A stretch of 64,000 bases of DNA from Paraglaciecola chathamensis S18K6 (GTDB lineage Bacteria; Pseudomonadota; Gammaproteobacteria; Enterobacterales; Alteromonadaceae): contig BAEM01000031.1 in the NCBI GenBank assembly GCA_000314955.1, forward strand, positions 1 through 64,000, in the 5' to 3' direction. Positions 37,431-46,550 of the stretch are shown here, piece after piece. Each line of letters begins with the position of its first letter. Position 1 is the first letter of the stretch. Under the pieces are notes generated by a model. It made no database searches and was not told the origin of the DNA. It saw nothing but the letters and a program-made list of their open reading frames with translations. Made by a program: the position numbers and the translations under genes.

Positions 37431-38651
37431 TTAACTGTATTTCTTCAGTTCTAAGCGGGTCACCATTCCCATATGCACTTCATCTGGGCCATCAGCCAAG
37501 CGCAGGGCTCTGGCGCCTGCAGCAAAGCGTGCTAATGGGAAGTCACTGCTCATGCCCGCACCACCATGAAGTTGCACTGCCATATCCACTACGTCTTGCA
37601 GCATTTTGGGAACAGCGACTTTAATAGCAGAAATTTCAGTCATGGCATTCTTCACCCCAACTTCGTCAATTTTCCATGCTGCGTGTAACGTCATTAAGCG
37701 GGCCTGATGAATTGCGATACGCGCCTGGGCTATACGCTCGCCATTGCCACCAAGTTTGATTAACGGTTTACCAAATGCGGTGCGGCTTAAGCTGCGTTTC
37801 ATAGCGAGTTCTAATGCTTTTTCTGCACCGCCAATTGAGCGCATGCAGTGATGAATACGTCCTGGCCCTAAGCGGCCCTGAGCGATAGCAAAGCCCTTAC
37901 CCAAACCTACCAGTAGGTTTTCTTTGGGAACACGTACGTTAGTAAAATGCATTTCACCATGGCCTGATGGCGCGTCGAAATCACCGTAAGCACTAAGCAT
38001 GCGCTTGATCTCAATGCCTGGGGTATCAAGGGGCACAATGACCATGCTGTGTTGGCTATGCTTGTCATTTTCAGGATTTGATAACGCCATGAAAATCGTG
38101 ACTTTGGCATTTGGGTGACCTAATCCGGTTGACCACCACTTTTTGCCATTAAGTACTAGCTCATCGCCGTCGACTTCAACGGTAGCCTGCATGTTAGTGG
38201 CATCCGATGAGGCCACGTCGGGCTCGGTCATACCGAATACAGAGCGTATTTCGCCAGCCAGTAAAGGTTTTAGCCATTTGTCTTGCTGTTGCTGGTTACC
38301 GAAATGATAAAGCACTTCCATGTTGCCGGTATCTGGGGCATTACAGTTAAATATCTCAGATGCAAATAAAACACGACCCATTTCCTCGGCAAGGGGGGCG
38401 TATTCTAGTGTCGTTAAGCCTTTGCCCAATTTGTCGTCCGGTAGGAACAGGTTCCACAATCCTGCTTCTTGAGCTTTCTTCTTTAGCGGTTCAATCATGG
38501 GATGCATTTGCCACTTGGTCCAGTCGCCAGTTGGGTTTAGCTCCTCGGTTTCACGATAGATTTGCTCTTCCACTGGGTACACGTGTTCATCCATAAATGC
38601 TTTGACGCGTGCGATGTAATCTTGTGTTTTCTCGCTATGTGCAAAATCCAT
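37431..38651 (-). CDS. Acyl-CoA dehydrogenase (ACAD10/11-like)
   Basis: FAD-dependent acyl-CoA dehydrogenase, 406 residues with N-terminal helical, middle beta and C-terminal helical domains. Typical blocks are FGMTEPDVASSDATNMQ, KWWSTGLGHPNA, RIHHCMRSIGGAEKALELAM and QLHGGAGMSSDFPLARF, ending LRLADGPDEVH. The last motif is typical of the ACAD10/11-like subgroup. It is first in an operon with an APH kinase, a histidine phosphatase and an SDR, divergent from a LysR gene. It should pass electrons to ETF (etfBA at 56259). Confidence 0.92.
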   Translation of the reverse strand: MDFAHSEKTQDYIARVKAFMDEHVYPVEEQIYRETEELNPTGDWTKWQMHPMIEPLKKKAQEAGLWNLFLPDDKLGKGLTTLEYAPLAEEMGRVLFASEIFNCNAPDTGNMEVLYHFGNQQQQDKWLKPLLAGEIRSVFGMTEPDVASSDATNMQATVEVDGDELVLNGKKWWSTGLGHPNAKVTIFMALSNPENDKHSQHSMVIVPLDTPGIEIKRMLSAYGDFDAPSGHGEMHFTNVRVPKENLLVGLGKGFAIAQGRLGPGRIHHCMRSIGGAEKALELAMKRSLSRTAFGKPLIKLGGNGERIAQARIAIHQARLMTLHAAWKIDEVGVKNAMTEISAIKVAVPKMLQDVVDMAVQLHGGAGMSSDFPLARFAAGARALRLADGPDEVHMGMVTRLELKKYS

Positions 38652-38749
38652 GATTTTCCCCTGCTATACGTTAGTATTTTTACGTTAATGTAGAGCCAGC
38701 ATAGCGCCTTTTTTAAATTGAATGAAATGAAAAATACTACAGGTATACT

Positions 38750-38764
38750 ATGAATAATATTCAT
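38750..38764. promoter_or_regulatory. LysR-type box in the divergent promoter
   Basis: ATGAAT-AAT-ATTCAT is a palindrome with the T-N11-A core of LysR operators, framed by ACTAC (38736-38740) and GTAGT (38766-38770). It lies 18 bases before the LysR start and about 99 before the acyl-CoA dehydrogenase start. Confidence 0.6.
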
Positions 38765-38781
38765 TGTAGTTGAGGCTCACT

Positions 38782-39690
38782 ATGGCAGACATGCACGCCC
38801 TTAAAAAACTCGATTTAAACTTGCTTAAAGTGTTTGAAAGTTTATATGTAGAGCAGAATATGACACGCACAGCGGATGCCCTGCACATCACGCCATCAGC
38901 GGTCAGTCACTCAATTAAGCGCCTGCGAGAGTGCCTTGGCGACCCTTTATTTCAGCGCAGTAACAATCGCATGTTACCCACACCCGCTTGCCAGAGAATG
39001 GCCCCTCTGATCATTGATAATCTCACGCGCTTACGGCAAATCATGCAGCACTGGGGGGAGTTTCAACCCTTAACCAGTGAACATCATTTCAGAATTGGTA
39101 TGCATTACGCGCTAGAGCCGAGCATTTTGCCCGCGTTAACGACTCGATTAGCATCGCTTGCACCGAACGTGACGTTTTCCAGCGTAAAAGTAGACCGAGT
39201 GACCTTGACGCGAGACTTAAGCGCCGGGCACATGGATTTAGCGTTAGATGTGGCATTACCGATAAAGTCACCTGTGCTGCATCAAAAGTTAATTGATGAT
39301 GACTTCTGTGTATTGATGCGTAGCGAACATCCACTTACTGAGAACATGAGTAAAGAAGCCTATTTTGCCGCTGGGCACATTGGAGTATCAAACCGCTCGA
39401 GTGGGGCATCGGTAGAAGACCTATTGTTTCAGCAGCAAGGGTTGTCTCGTAAGGTGGTGATCCGCTGTCAAAACTACTATTCGGCAAAAAGTATGGCGGC
39501 TAATTCCGATAACCTACTAACGGTTCCGCGCAGGTTGGCAGAGCATTTACGTCAGGATGATGTGGCACTTTTTGATTTACCCATTAGTATCGCGCCCATT
39601 TCTACTCACATGTATTGGCATAAAAACACCGAACAAGACTCAGCATTAACTTGGTTAAGAGCTTTATTTGACGGGATATTTGTGGGATAG
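38782..39690 (+). CDS. LysR-family transcriptional regulator
   Basis: A 302-residue regulator. Residues about 8-65 form the winged HTH (LDLNLLKVFESLYVEQNMTR, TPSAVSHSIKRLRECLGDPL), followed by a periplasmic-binding-type effector domain. ATG 38782 is chosen with GAGG 7 bases upstream. It is divergent from the acyl-CoA dehydrogenase operon and separated by 130 bp with a LysR box, so it most likely controls that operon and itself. The effector may be an acyl-CoA or the free acid (inference). Confidence 0.9.
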   Translation: MADMHALKKLDLNLLKVFESLYVEQNMTRTADALHITPSAVSHSIKRLRECLGDPLFQRSNNRMLPTPACQRMAPLIIDNLTRLRQIMQHWGEFQPLTSEHHFRIGMHYALEPSILPALTTRLASLAPNVTFSSVKVDRVTLTRDLSAGHMDLALDVALPIKSPVLHQKLIDDDFCVLMRSEHPLTENMSKEAYFAAGHIGVSNRSSGASVEDLLFQQQGLSRKVVIRCQNYYSAKSMAANSDNLLTVPRRLAEHLRQDDVALFDLPISIAPISTHMYWHKNTEQDSALTWLRALFDGIFVG

Positions 39691-39706
39691 GCAGTAAAAA
39701 TAAATA

Positions 39707-39750
39707 CCTCGCCCTTTTTAATTATTTATTGAATTGGTATAAGGGCGAGG
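39707..39750. terminator. Stem-loop between the convergent LysR and amt genes
   Basis: CCTCGCCCTT and AAGGGCGAGG form a perfect 10-bp stem around a 24-base AT-rich loop. T-rich tracts follow on the minus side. It likely ends amt transcription and may serve both directions. Confidence 0.65.
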
Positions 39751-39767
39751 CTGCTTTTGTGTACTGG

Positions 39768-40976
39768 TTAATCGTCGTTAGTTGAGCCGATACGATGAAT
39801 GGTTAAGTCAGCGCCGTTGTATTCTTCTTCTTCGGTTAAGCGTAACCCCACCACCATTTGAATCGCGCCATAAACAATAACGCCGCCGATAATAGCCACT
39901 AAAATACCGCCTAGTGTACCAATGATCTGAGCGACTAAATTGACGCCACCTAGGCCGCCCATGCTTTCGCTACCGCAAATACCAGCAGCAATACCGCCCC
40001 ATGCGCCGCACAGGCCATGTAATGGCCATACGCCCAATACATCATCGAGCTTTTTGCTGCGCTGAATAAAGGTGAATAAAGTAACAAACAACCAGCCTGC
40101 GACAACACCTATCACTAGCGCACCTATGGGATGCACCACGTCTGAGCCTGCGCAAATAGCCACAAGCCCAGCTAAAGGGCCATTGTGAACAAAACCCGGG
40201 TCATTCTTGCCGAACAACCAAGAGGAAATAATTCCCCCTGCCATCGCCATTAAAGAATTCATAGCAACCAAGCCACTGATGCCGTCTAGGGTTTGGGCAG
40301 ACATAACATTGAAACCAAACCAGCCTATGCACAGGATCCACGTACCCAAGGCTAAAAAGGGAATGTTAGACGGGGCAAATGCGATCAGCTTTTTGTCTTT
40401 AACTCTGCCATTACGCAAGCCCAAGAAGAAGACTGCTACTAATGCCAGCCAGCCGCCAACACCGTGCACAACCACTGAGCCGGCAAAGTCGTGAAATGGC
40501 GCGCCAGTGGTTTGCTCTATCCAGTCTTGTATACCGTAATTGCCGTTCCATACTATGCCTTCGAAGAAGGGATATACCAAGGCAACGATGATCGCTGAAG
40601 CCAACAAGAAAGGATTGAACTTGGCGCGTTCAGCAATACCGCCTGAAATAATGGCAGGAATTGCGGCAGCAAACGTCATTAAGAAAAAGAACTTAACCAA
40701 GTCATAGCCATTATTTGCGGTCAGTTCGCTGGCGCTACTGTAAAAAGTCGTATCGTAAGCCACCCAATAGCCAATAAAAAAGTAAGCGACACAAGAAACA
40801 CCGAAATCGGTGATAATTTTAACTAATGCGTTAACCTGATTTTTGTGGCGTACCGTACCCACTTCCAAAAAAGCAAAGCCTGCGTGCATGGCAAAAACCA
40901 TGATTGCACCAATGAGTAAAAAATACGTATTTGAACTTTGCACCAATAGCTCGGTGGCGCTTGTGACATCTTGCAT
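39768..40976 (-). CDS. amt: Ammonium transporter
   Basis: Inner-membrane Amt/Mep/Rh trimeric ammonium channel, 402 residues with 11 helices. Visible features are FLEVGTVRHKNQVNALVKII, GGIAERAKF, the first pore histidine in HDFAGSVVVHGVGG and the second in DVVHPIGALVIG. No glnK PII gene adjoins it and no signal peptide is visible, unlike E. coli AmtB. Short C-terminal tail. A convincing sigma-54 site was not found upstream. It is convergent with lysR. Confidence 0.95.
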   Translation of the reverse strand: MQDVTSATELLVQSSNTYFLLIGAIMVFAMHAGFAFLEVGTVRHKNQVNALVKIITDFGVSCVAYFFIGYWVAYDTTFYSSASELTANNGYDLVKFFFLMTFAAAIPAIISGGIAERAKFNPFLLASAIIVALVYPFFEGIVWNGNYGIQDWIEQTTGAPFHDFAGSVVVHGVGGWLALVAVFFLGLRNGRVKDKKLIAFAPSNIPFLALGTWILCIGWFGFNVMSAQTLDGISGLVAMNSLMAMAGGIISSWLFGKNDPGFVHNGPLAGLVAICAGSDVVHPIGALVIGVVAGWLFVTLFTFIQRSKKLDDVLGVWPLHGLCGAWGGIAAGICGSESMGGLGGVNLVAQIIGTLGGILVAIIGGVIVYGAIQMVVGLRLTEEEEYNGADLTIHRIGSTNDD

Positions 40977-41376
40977 GTGTTATATCTCTGTGTGTCGGTT
41001 AATGTTACATAAAGGTAAATTTTAAACGCGTTTCTTTATCCTTAACGGCTATTTTAAGTGTGTTTTTGCTCGTTAAAGTCAGCCTATTATATCCCTCTAT
41101 GCCTTGCTGTGTCAGAATCATACCCTGCGTAATGAAAAGTGTGCATGCCACATATAGAACTAAAGCACATAGCTCATGCATATTTAACATTGTGTTTAAA
41201 ACTAAAGACTAGTTGTGAATTCGTTGCTCTGTGTATTACTTAAGTCAGACATGAATTGTGCCATGGACAGCCCCAATAGGATGTTATTCGATAGTCTGAA
41301 TATCGATACCTTACATCCCCGATCTTAACAACACCTATAGCGTAAGATAAGTGTTTACTGCTTTGCGAGACAAATC
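40977..41376. other. Divergent intergenic region between amt and the subtilase gene
   Basis: A 400-bp gap. A 61-codon frame on the minus strand (41005-41190) has no clear ribosome site or family look and is not called. Promoters for both flanking genes must be here, but no strong consensus was found. Confidence 0.4.
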
Positions 41377-43992
41377 ATGAAAAATGATCTTTTGAATCGA
41401 TTCACAGGTTACCTTGTGGGTTGCTTATGTATGCTCATCGCTGCCAATAGTGCAGTGGTTAGTGCAGCGATTGAGCTAACCGAGGTAGCCCCACAGAACA
41501 CAGTGCTCAGTAGCAAGCAACGACAGTTGTTGGTAGAGCAACTACAAAAAAATAACTCGTTGCGTGTCATTGTTGAATTAAAAACGAATATTAATAGCCT
41601 TGCTTCGGTGGCGCAGTCTGATGATGGTGCGGCGGCCGATGGAGCAGCAACCGCGTCGCAAAGCACGCTTCAAGCAATTGCGAACGCGCAAGCGGACTTA
41701 CACTCAAGCTTGCAACAATCAGGTGCTGTGCTTAAGCATAACTTTACCCACTTGCCTATGGTGGTGTATGAAATTGATTTAGGTGCGTTATCAGTGCTGG
41801 AGAAATCGTCGCTGGTTAAAAGCATTCAGGTTGACGAAATTCGTCAGCCATCTTTACTGCAAAGTACAGATATTATCGGGACTGAAGAGGCCTATGCCAT
41901 AGGGGCGACAGGTGCTGGGCAAACATTAGCTGTGCTTGATTCAGGGGTTGAGTCAGATCATCCGTTTTTAGCGGGTAAGGTGGTGTCCGAGGCGTGCTTC
42001 TCAACTAATCGTAGCTCTGGGTTTTCTGCATCCGTTTGTCCTAGTGGTAGCAATGATGAAATTGGTGAGGGCGCAGCAAAGGCTTGTGATTTCAGTGGTT
42101 GCTATCATGGAACTCATGTCGCGGGAATCGCTGCGGGCCAAAACGAAAATCTGCATGGCGTGGCTAAAGATGCCGACATTATCGCTATTCAAGTGTTCTC
42201 AAAAATTTTAGACAGCAACTACTGTAGCGGCAGCCCACCTTGTTTAGGGGCCTATGACTCGGACGTCATTCAAGGATTAGAGCGAGTTTACGCTTTACGC
42301 AACACCTATTCTATTCCCTCAGTCAATTTAAGCCTAGGTTCCGGCGGATACCTTAGCCATGAGGCTTGTGATTCAGCTAATAGCAGTTATGCCAGCGCTG
42401 TGAGTAAGTTAAATGACGCTGGTATTGCGGTGGTCATCGCCTCTGGTAACAATGGCTACAGCAATAAAATCAGTGCCCCTGGTTGCGTAAGTCATGCCAT
42501 TAGCGTTGGAGCTACAACTGACAATGATGGCGTTGCTTGGTTTACCAATAAAGCGGACTTTCTGACCTTGCTTGCCCCTGGCACCAGTATTCAATCTTCT
42601 GTTCCTGGCGGGACCTACTCATCAGCTCAGGGCACATCTATGGCTGCCCCTCATGTGGCGGGTGCATTTGCTGCGCTGGCTTCTCTTGAAAATACACCTG
42701 ACAAAACACAAATCCTCAGCGCGCTATTAAACACAGCGAAAGCGATTGATTCTGGCTCGCTAACTTTTGGCCGGATCGCCCTCGGGGCGGCTGCTGAAAA
42801 CTTAATGCCAGAGCCTGAAATAGACCAACAACTGAGCATCCGTATAAGCGTTGATAACGCAGAGGAGATGTATTTTAACGGCGTACTTTTGGGTGGTTCT
42901 GATAATTGGAAGAGTAGCAAATTATATAACGTCAACGTGACCCAGAAAAACAATGTTTTGGCGGTCAAAGCGATGGACGTTGACGGGTTAGCGGCGCTAA
43001 TCGCCGAGCTTGAACTAGAAGGACAAGCATTTTATAGCGATGAAAATTGGAAAGTCTCTACTGAATTTGTCGATGGCTGGCAACAAACTGAATTCGATGA
43101 CAGTCAGTGGCAAGCAGCCAGTACCTATGGTTATTACGGAGTATGGCCATGGTATAAAAACGTAAAATGGTGGCCAAGCACCAGCCAAGCACAATGGCTT
43201 TGGTCAGATGAACGCTATGACGACAATACGGTTTACTTCCGCTATCACATAAAAGCAGCTGATGCGCCTGCTTCTGAACCTGTCGTTATTAATACCGCGA
43301 ACCTTGCCCAGGGGCAGGTAAATGAAGCTTATTCAGCAACACTATTCGCCAGTGGTGGTAGTGAGTCTTTTACTTGGACAGTTGTAAGCGGTAGTTTACC
43401 TAGTGGTCTTGAACTTAACGCGCAAAGCGGCCAATTAGCTGGTACGCCAAGTACAGCAGGGGAGTTTTCCTTTACTGTTGAAGCCAAGGATTCCGCGGGA
43501 GCACACGCTCAACAAGTATTGACGCTATCTATCGAGCCGGCTGCGGTTACTTCAGAAATAGCGACTATTACTATTTCGGTTGATAATTTTGAAGATACCT
43601 ACTTTAACGGCGTGTTTTTAGGCTCTTCCACCAATTGGCAGTACGCAAAATCTTATACAGTGGAGTTGGTTTCTGGTCGCAATGTGCTGGCGGTAAAAGC
43701 GCAAGATGTAGACGGCGTAGCAGCGCTCATTGCCAAGATTGAAACTGAGCAGGGGATTATCGTCAGTGACAGCAATTGGAAAATTTCAACCCAAACGAGT
43801 GAGGGGTGGAATAACCAAGATTTCGACGACAGTACGTGGGGCAACGCTACTGCTTATGGCGCGTACGGTGCGCAGCCATGGCGCTGGCGAGTGAATCGTT
43901 TAAATGGCGCCAACGGTGCTAACTGGATTTGGTCGGGGGACAACGACCTAGACAACTTGGTCTATTTCAGACTAGTAATAGAGCGTCCATAG
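41377..43992 (+). CDS. Secreted S8 serine peptidase (subtilase) with duplicated C-terminal domain
   Basis: Extracellular subtilisin-like protease, 871 residues. Signal peptide about 1-31, propeptide-like region to about 160 (I9-type LRVIVELKTNIN), catalytic domain about 165-475 with Asp188 (AVLDSGVESDHP), His244 (YHGTHVAG), oxyanion Asn358 (SGNNG) and Ser421 (GTSMAAPHVAG). Then come a 141-residue module at 486-626, an Ig/He_PIG-like domain at 637-720 and a second copy of the module at 730-870. The module (SVDN-x-E-x-x-YFNGV-x-LG, NVLAVKA-x-DVDG-x-AALIA) looks like a beta-sandwich binding domain, perhaps for polysaccharide. Calcium and cysteine-rich insert near 207-240. Confidence 0.93.
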   Translation: MKNDLLNRFTGYLVGCLCMLIAANSAVVSAAIELTEVAPQNTVLSSKQRQLLVEQLQKNNSLRVIVELKTNINSLASVAQSDDGAAADGAATASQSTLQAIANAQADLHSSLQQSGAVLKHNFTHLPMVVYEIDLGALSVLEKSSLVKSIQVDEIRQPSLLQSTDIIGTEEAYAIGATGAGQTLAVLDSGVESDHPFLAGKVVSEACFSTNRSSGFSASVCPSGSNDEIGEGAAKACDFSGCYHGTHVAGIAAGQNENLHGVAKDADIIAIQVFSKILDSNYCSGSPPCLGAYDSDVIQGLERVYALRNTYSIPSVNLSLGSGGYLSHEACDSANSSYASAVSKLNDAGIAVVIASGNNGYSNKISAPGCVSHAISVGATTDNDGVAWFTNKADFLTLLAPGTSIQSSVPGGTYSSAQGTSMAAPHVAGAFAALASLENTPDKTQILSALLNTAKAIDSGSLTFGRIALGAAAENLMPEPEIDQQLSIRISVDNAEEMYFNGVLLGGSDNWKSSKLYNVNVTQKNNVLAVKAMDVDGLAALIAELELEGQAFYSDENWKVSTEFVDGWQQTEFDDSQWQAASTYGYYGVWPWYKNVKWWPSTSQAQWLWSDERYDDNTVYFRYHIKAADAPASEPVVINTANLAQGQVNEAYSATLFASGGSESFTWTVVSGSLPSGLELNAQSGQLAGTPSTAGEFSFTVEAKDSAGAHAQQVLTLSIEPAAVTSEIATITISVDNFEDTYFNGVFLGSSTNWQYAKSYTVELVSGRNVLAVKAQDVDGVAALIAKIETEQGIIVSDSNWKISTQTSEGWNNQDFDDSTWGNATAYGAYGAQPWRWRVNRLNGANGANWIWSGDNDLDNLVYFRLVIERP

Positions 43993-44350
43993 GTAGCTAA
44001 GCACGAATGCCTCAACCATGATGGGGCTTGTAAAGCCGAGTTTAGATTCTATCTAGCTCGGCTTTTTATTGCCTAGGGTGAAAATGCCGTAGCGTGTAAA
44101 TGACGCAGCGTTTGTCCTCTCAGTTCAAGTAGTGAGCAAACTTAATTGCAATGCAATGCACTGCCGCGCGTCAGTCAGAAAAATGACGCTTTATATTTAC
44201 TGTACTTTTTTCAGCCTAATGTCCTTTTAACTTATTGATTATTAAGTTATTTAAACTGTTGGCACAGTGTCTGCTGAGGTGTGGATGAGTAAGAGGTGGA
44301 AGCTTTCTTATCTCATTCCAACCCGGTTCGATTAAGTACAAGGTGTCTAC
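43993..44350. other. Intergenic region after the subtilase gene
   Basis: A 358-bp gap holding the subtilase terminator (44032-44068) and then AT-rich sequence leading to the ribosome site AAGGTG before 44351. No further structure recognised. Confidence 0.45.
44032..44068 (+). terminator. Terminator of the subtilase gene
   Basis: AAAGCCGAG and CTCGGCTTT form a 9-bp stem around an AT-rich loop, followed by TTTATT. Placed 40 bases after the stop codon. Confidence 0.82.
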
Positions 44351-44929
44351 ATGATAGGTTTTACTCATATACAACTGACTGAAACGCATCGCCAGCGCGT
44401 TACGCATTCGGCAAAACCCAAGGTGGGTACGGCTGCAGTCTTAGCACAGCTACTGCCGCAGCTAACGGTTAATGCGCCAAGCGAGCGATACCAAGCGATT
44501 ACTGGTTTAGATTACTATATGCGTGAAGAAACAGAGCGCTTACTGGCGCGCATTGAAACGCATCTTGAAATGCTCATAGAGGGCATAGAGGGCATGGCTA
44601 GTCATACTCAGCCGGCACAATTTAGCTTAACGGTATCCAATGGTAAGTGTGAACTTGCTGGCCAGTATCCTCTGGGGCTTGATAAAAAACTCAACCAAGA
44701 CGCTTGGCTTATTGGTGCTTTTGCTTGGCTAATACCCAATTACCTTGCTCTGGTGCATTCACTAGAGCTTCGCGCATTTTCATATGCATATCAGCGCTGT
44801 CGAGCAAAAGCCGCAGTGGCATATCAGCATCTTGATGAGCCAAATCATGGCCTAGCGGTTGTCGTGAAGTTCAGCGCAGGAAAAGGGCAGTGGCAGGTAA
44901 CCACGCCTCTAAATATTTATCACTTGTAA
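44351..44929 (+). CDS. Hypothetical protein, 192 residues
   Basis: I do not recognise a family. The ribosome site AAGGTG lies 7 bases before the ATG, and codon use resembles the neighbours, so it is probably real. No signal peptide is visible; one hydrophobic stretch (DAWLIGAFAWLIPNYLALVH, about 119-138) might be a buried helix. Residues 50-80 look helical and charged (MREETERLLARIETHLEMLI). The C-terminus is beta-like (GLAVVVKFSAGKGQWQVTTP). It stands between the subtilase and mgtE genes without clear operon ties. Confidence 0.7.
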   Translation: MIGFTHIQLTETHRQRVTHSAKPKVGTAAVLAQLLPQLTVNAPSERYQAITGLDYYMREETERLLARIETHLEMLIEGIEGMASHTQPAQFSLTVSNGKCELAGQYPLGLDKKLNQDAWLIGAFAWLIPNYLALVHSLELRAFSYAYQRCRAKAAVAYQHLDEPNHGLAVVVKFSAGKGQWQVTTPLNIYHL

Positions 44930-45187
44930 GGAGCTTACTGTTCTTACCCCTTGCCCTAATCTTAGCCCTAACCCCAATTTACATTTCAGTTGTGAATAGA
45001 TGATCTTTCGGTAACTTTGCAGCACCGCGACAGAGACTGTTGATGGTGTGTGGAAGATTAGTGACTGAAGCGTCTTGCAGTTAAATCAAAAAAGGACAAT
45101 TTTAATACTGCTATCAGGCTACGCATCCTTTAGAATATAAGCCTTAAATCAAGATGTTAAGCCCACGTTATCTAGGTAAATAATTGT

Positions 45188-46546
45188 ATGCCTGATTCTC
45201 AAGAAGCAAAAAAACTTAGCAATCAGTTCGAAGAAATTAACGAGGCTTTAAACGACGGCATGATTGTGCAAGTGCGAGAGAGGCTCAGCACTATGCCTCC
45301 TTGTGATGTGGCATTACTGTTGGAGTCTAGTCGCAGTCGCACGCGCTCTGAAATATGGCAGTTGATCGAACCTGATCAGTACAGTGATGTTCTCGAAGAT
45401 CTGTCTGAAGATGTACGCAACGGTATTATCCGCCAAATGGTCCCGGAAATTCTAGCAGACGCCCTAGAAGACATGGACACAGATGATTTGGTGGAAACCT
45501 TATCTGGCCTGCCTGAAGCCGTTTCACAAGATGCGCTTAGCTCTATGGATGAGCAGGATAGGCAGCGTGCAGAGCAAGCCCTTTCCTATGGTGAAGATAC
45601 TGCCGGTTTCATTATGAACACCGACACCATCACCCTGCGCCCAGAAGTGACCGTTGACGTGATCCTGCGGTACTTGCGTCTAAAAGGTAATATTCCGAAG
45701 GGTACAGATACCTTTTATGTGGTAAATCGCAGTGATGAGCTTATCGGTAGTGTGCCGGTAACTGAGCTACTGACCGCTCGCCCGGCGGTGAAAGTCGAAA
45801 AGTTGATGACCCAAGACTCAGTCGCAGTGCCTGTAGATATGCACGAGAACGAAGTAGCAAGCTTATTCGAGCGTTATGATTGGTTGTCAGCCCCAGTGGT
45901 CGATAAGGGAAATCGCCTGGTAGGACGTATTACCATAGATGACGTGGTAGATATTATTCGCGAAGGGGCTGAGCACTCAATGATGAGCATGGCCGGTCTA
46001 GACGATGAAGAGGATACCTTTGCGCCTGTCATTAAAAGTACCAAGAAGCGGTCTGTATGGTTGGGTGTGAATTTACTTACCGCACTAATGGCAGCTGCAG
46101 TGAGCGATATGTTCGAAGCAACGCTGAGTCAGCTTGCTGTGTTAGCGATTTTAAATACCATTGTGCCTAGTATGGGCGGCGCGGCAGGGAACCAAACCTT
46201 GACCTTGGTGATACGCGGTATGGCACTAGGTCATGTGAGCGGCAGTAATGCTCGCTGGTTAATTGGCAAGGAATTGGCCATCGGCTTTTTCAACGGGGTG
46301 ATTTGGGCCGTTTTGATTGCATCCGTGATTGCCATGTGGAAACAAGATGTCATGCTCGGCGGAGTGATTGCTTTTGCCATGATGGTCAACATGGTAGCCG
46401 CGGGGTTAGCTGGCGCTATGCTGCCGGTACTGATGAAAAAAATGAATATCGACCCTGCACTTGCTGGTAGTGTGATTCTGACCACTATTACCGACGTGGT
46501 AGGAATTTTTGCCTTTTTAGGTACCGCAACCTGGTTGTTATTATAA
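45188..46546 (+). CDS. mgtE: Magnesium transporter MgtE
   Basis: Mg2+ channel of the inner membrane, 452 residues. The N-terminal MgtE domain (about 20-130, LSEDVRNGIIRQM, DALEDMDTDDLVETLSGLP) and two CBS domains (about 140-265, FIMNTDTITLRPEVTV and DGRITIDDVVD-like GRITIDDVVDIIREGAEHSM) sense cytoplasmic Mg2+. Five membrane helices follow with the pore motif PSMGGAAGNQTLTLVIRG. The stop is 4 bp before the EamA gene, so the two may be co-transcribed. Confidence 0.96.
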   Translation: MPDSQEAKKLSNQFEEINEALNDGMIVQVRERLSTMPPCDVALLLESSRSRTRSEIWQLIEPDQYSDVLEDLSEDVRNGIIRQMVPEILADALEDMDTDDLVETLSGLPEAVSQDALSSMDEQDRQRAEQALSYGEDTAGFIMNTDTITLRPEVTVDVILRYLRLKGNIPKGTDTFYVVNRSDELIGSVPVTELLTARPAVKVEKLMTQDSVAVPVDMHENEVASLFERYDWLSAPVVDKGNRLVGRITIDDVVDIIREGAEHSMMSMAGLDDEEDTFAPVIKSTKKRSVWLGVNLLTALMAAAVSDMFEATLSQLAVLAILNTIVPSMGGAAGNQTLTLVIRGMALGHVSGSNARWLIGKELAIGFFNGVIWAVLIASVIAMWKQDVMLGGVIAFAMMVNMVAAGLAGAMLPVLMKKMNIDPALAGSVILTTITDVVGIFAFLGTATWLLL

Positions 46547-46550
46547 AAAT

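Noticed and set aside
40977-41100. Sigma-54 promoter for amt
   Set aside because: A GG-N10-GC spacing exists near 41027-41042 on the minus strand, but the surrounding bases match the consensus poorly.
41005-41190. 61-codon minus-strand frame before amt
   Set aside because: No ribosome site or family likeness; probably amt leader sequence.
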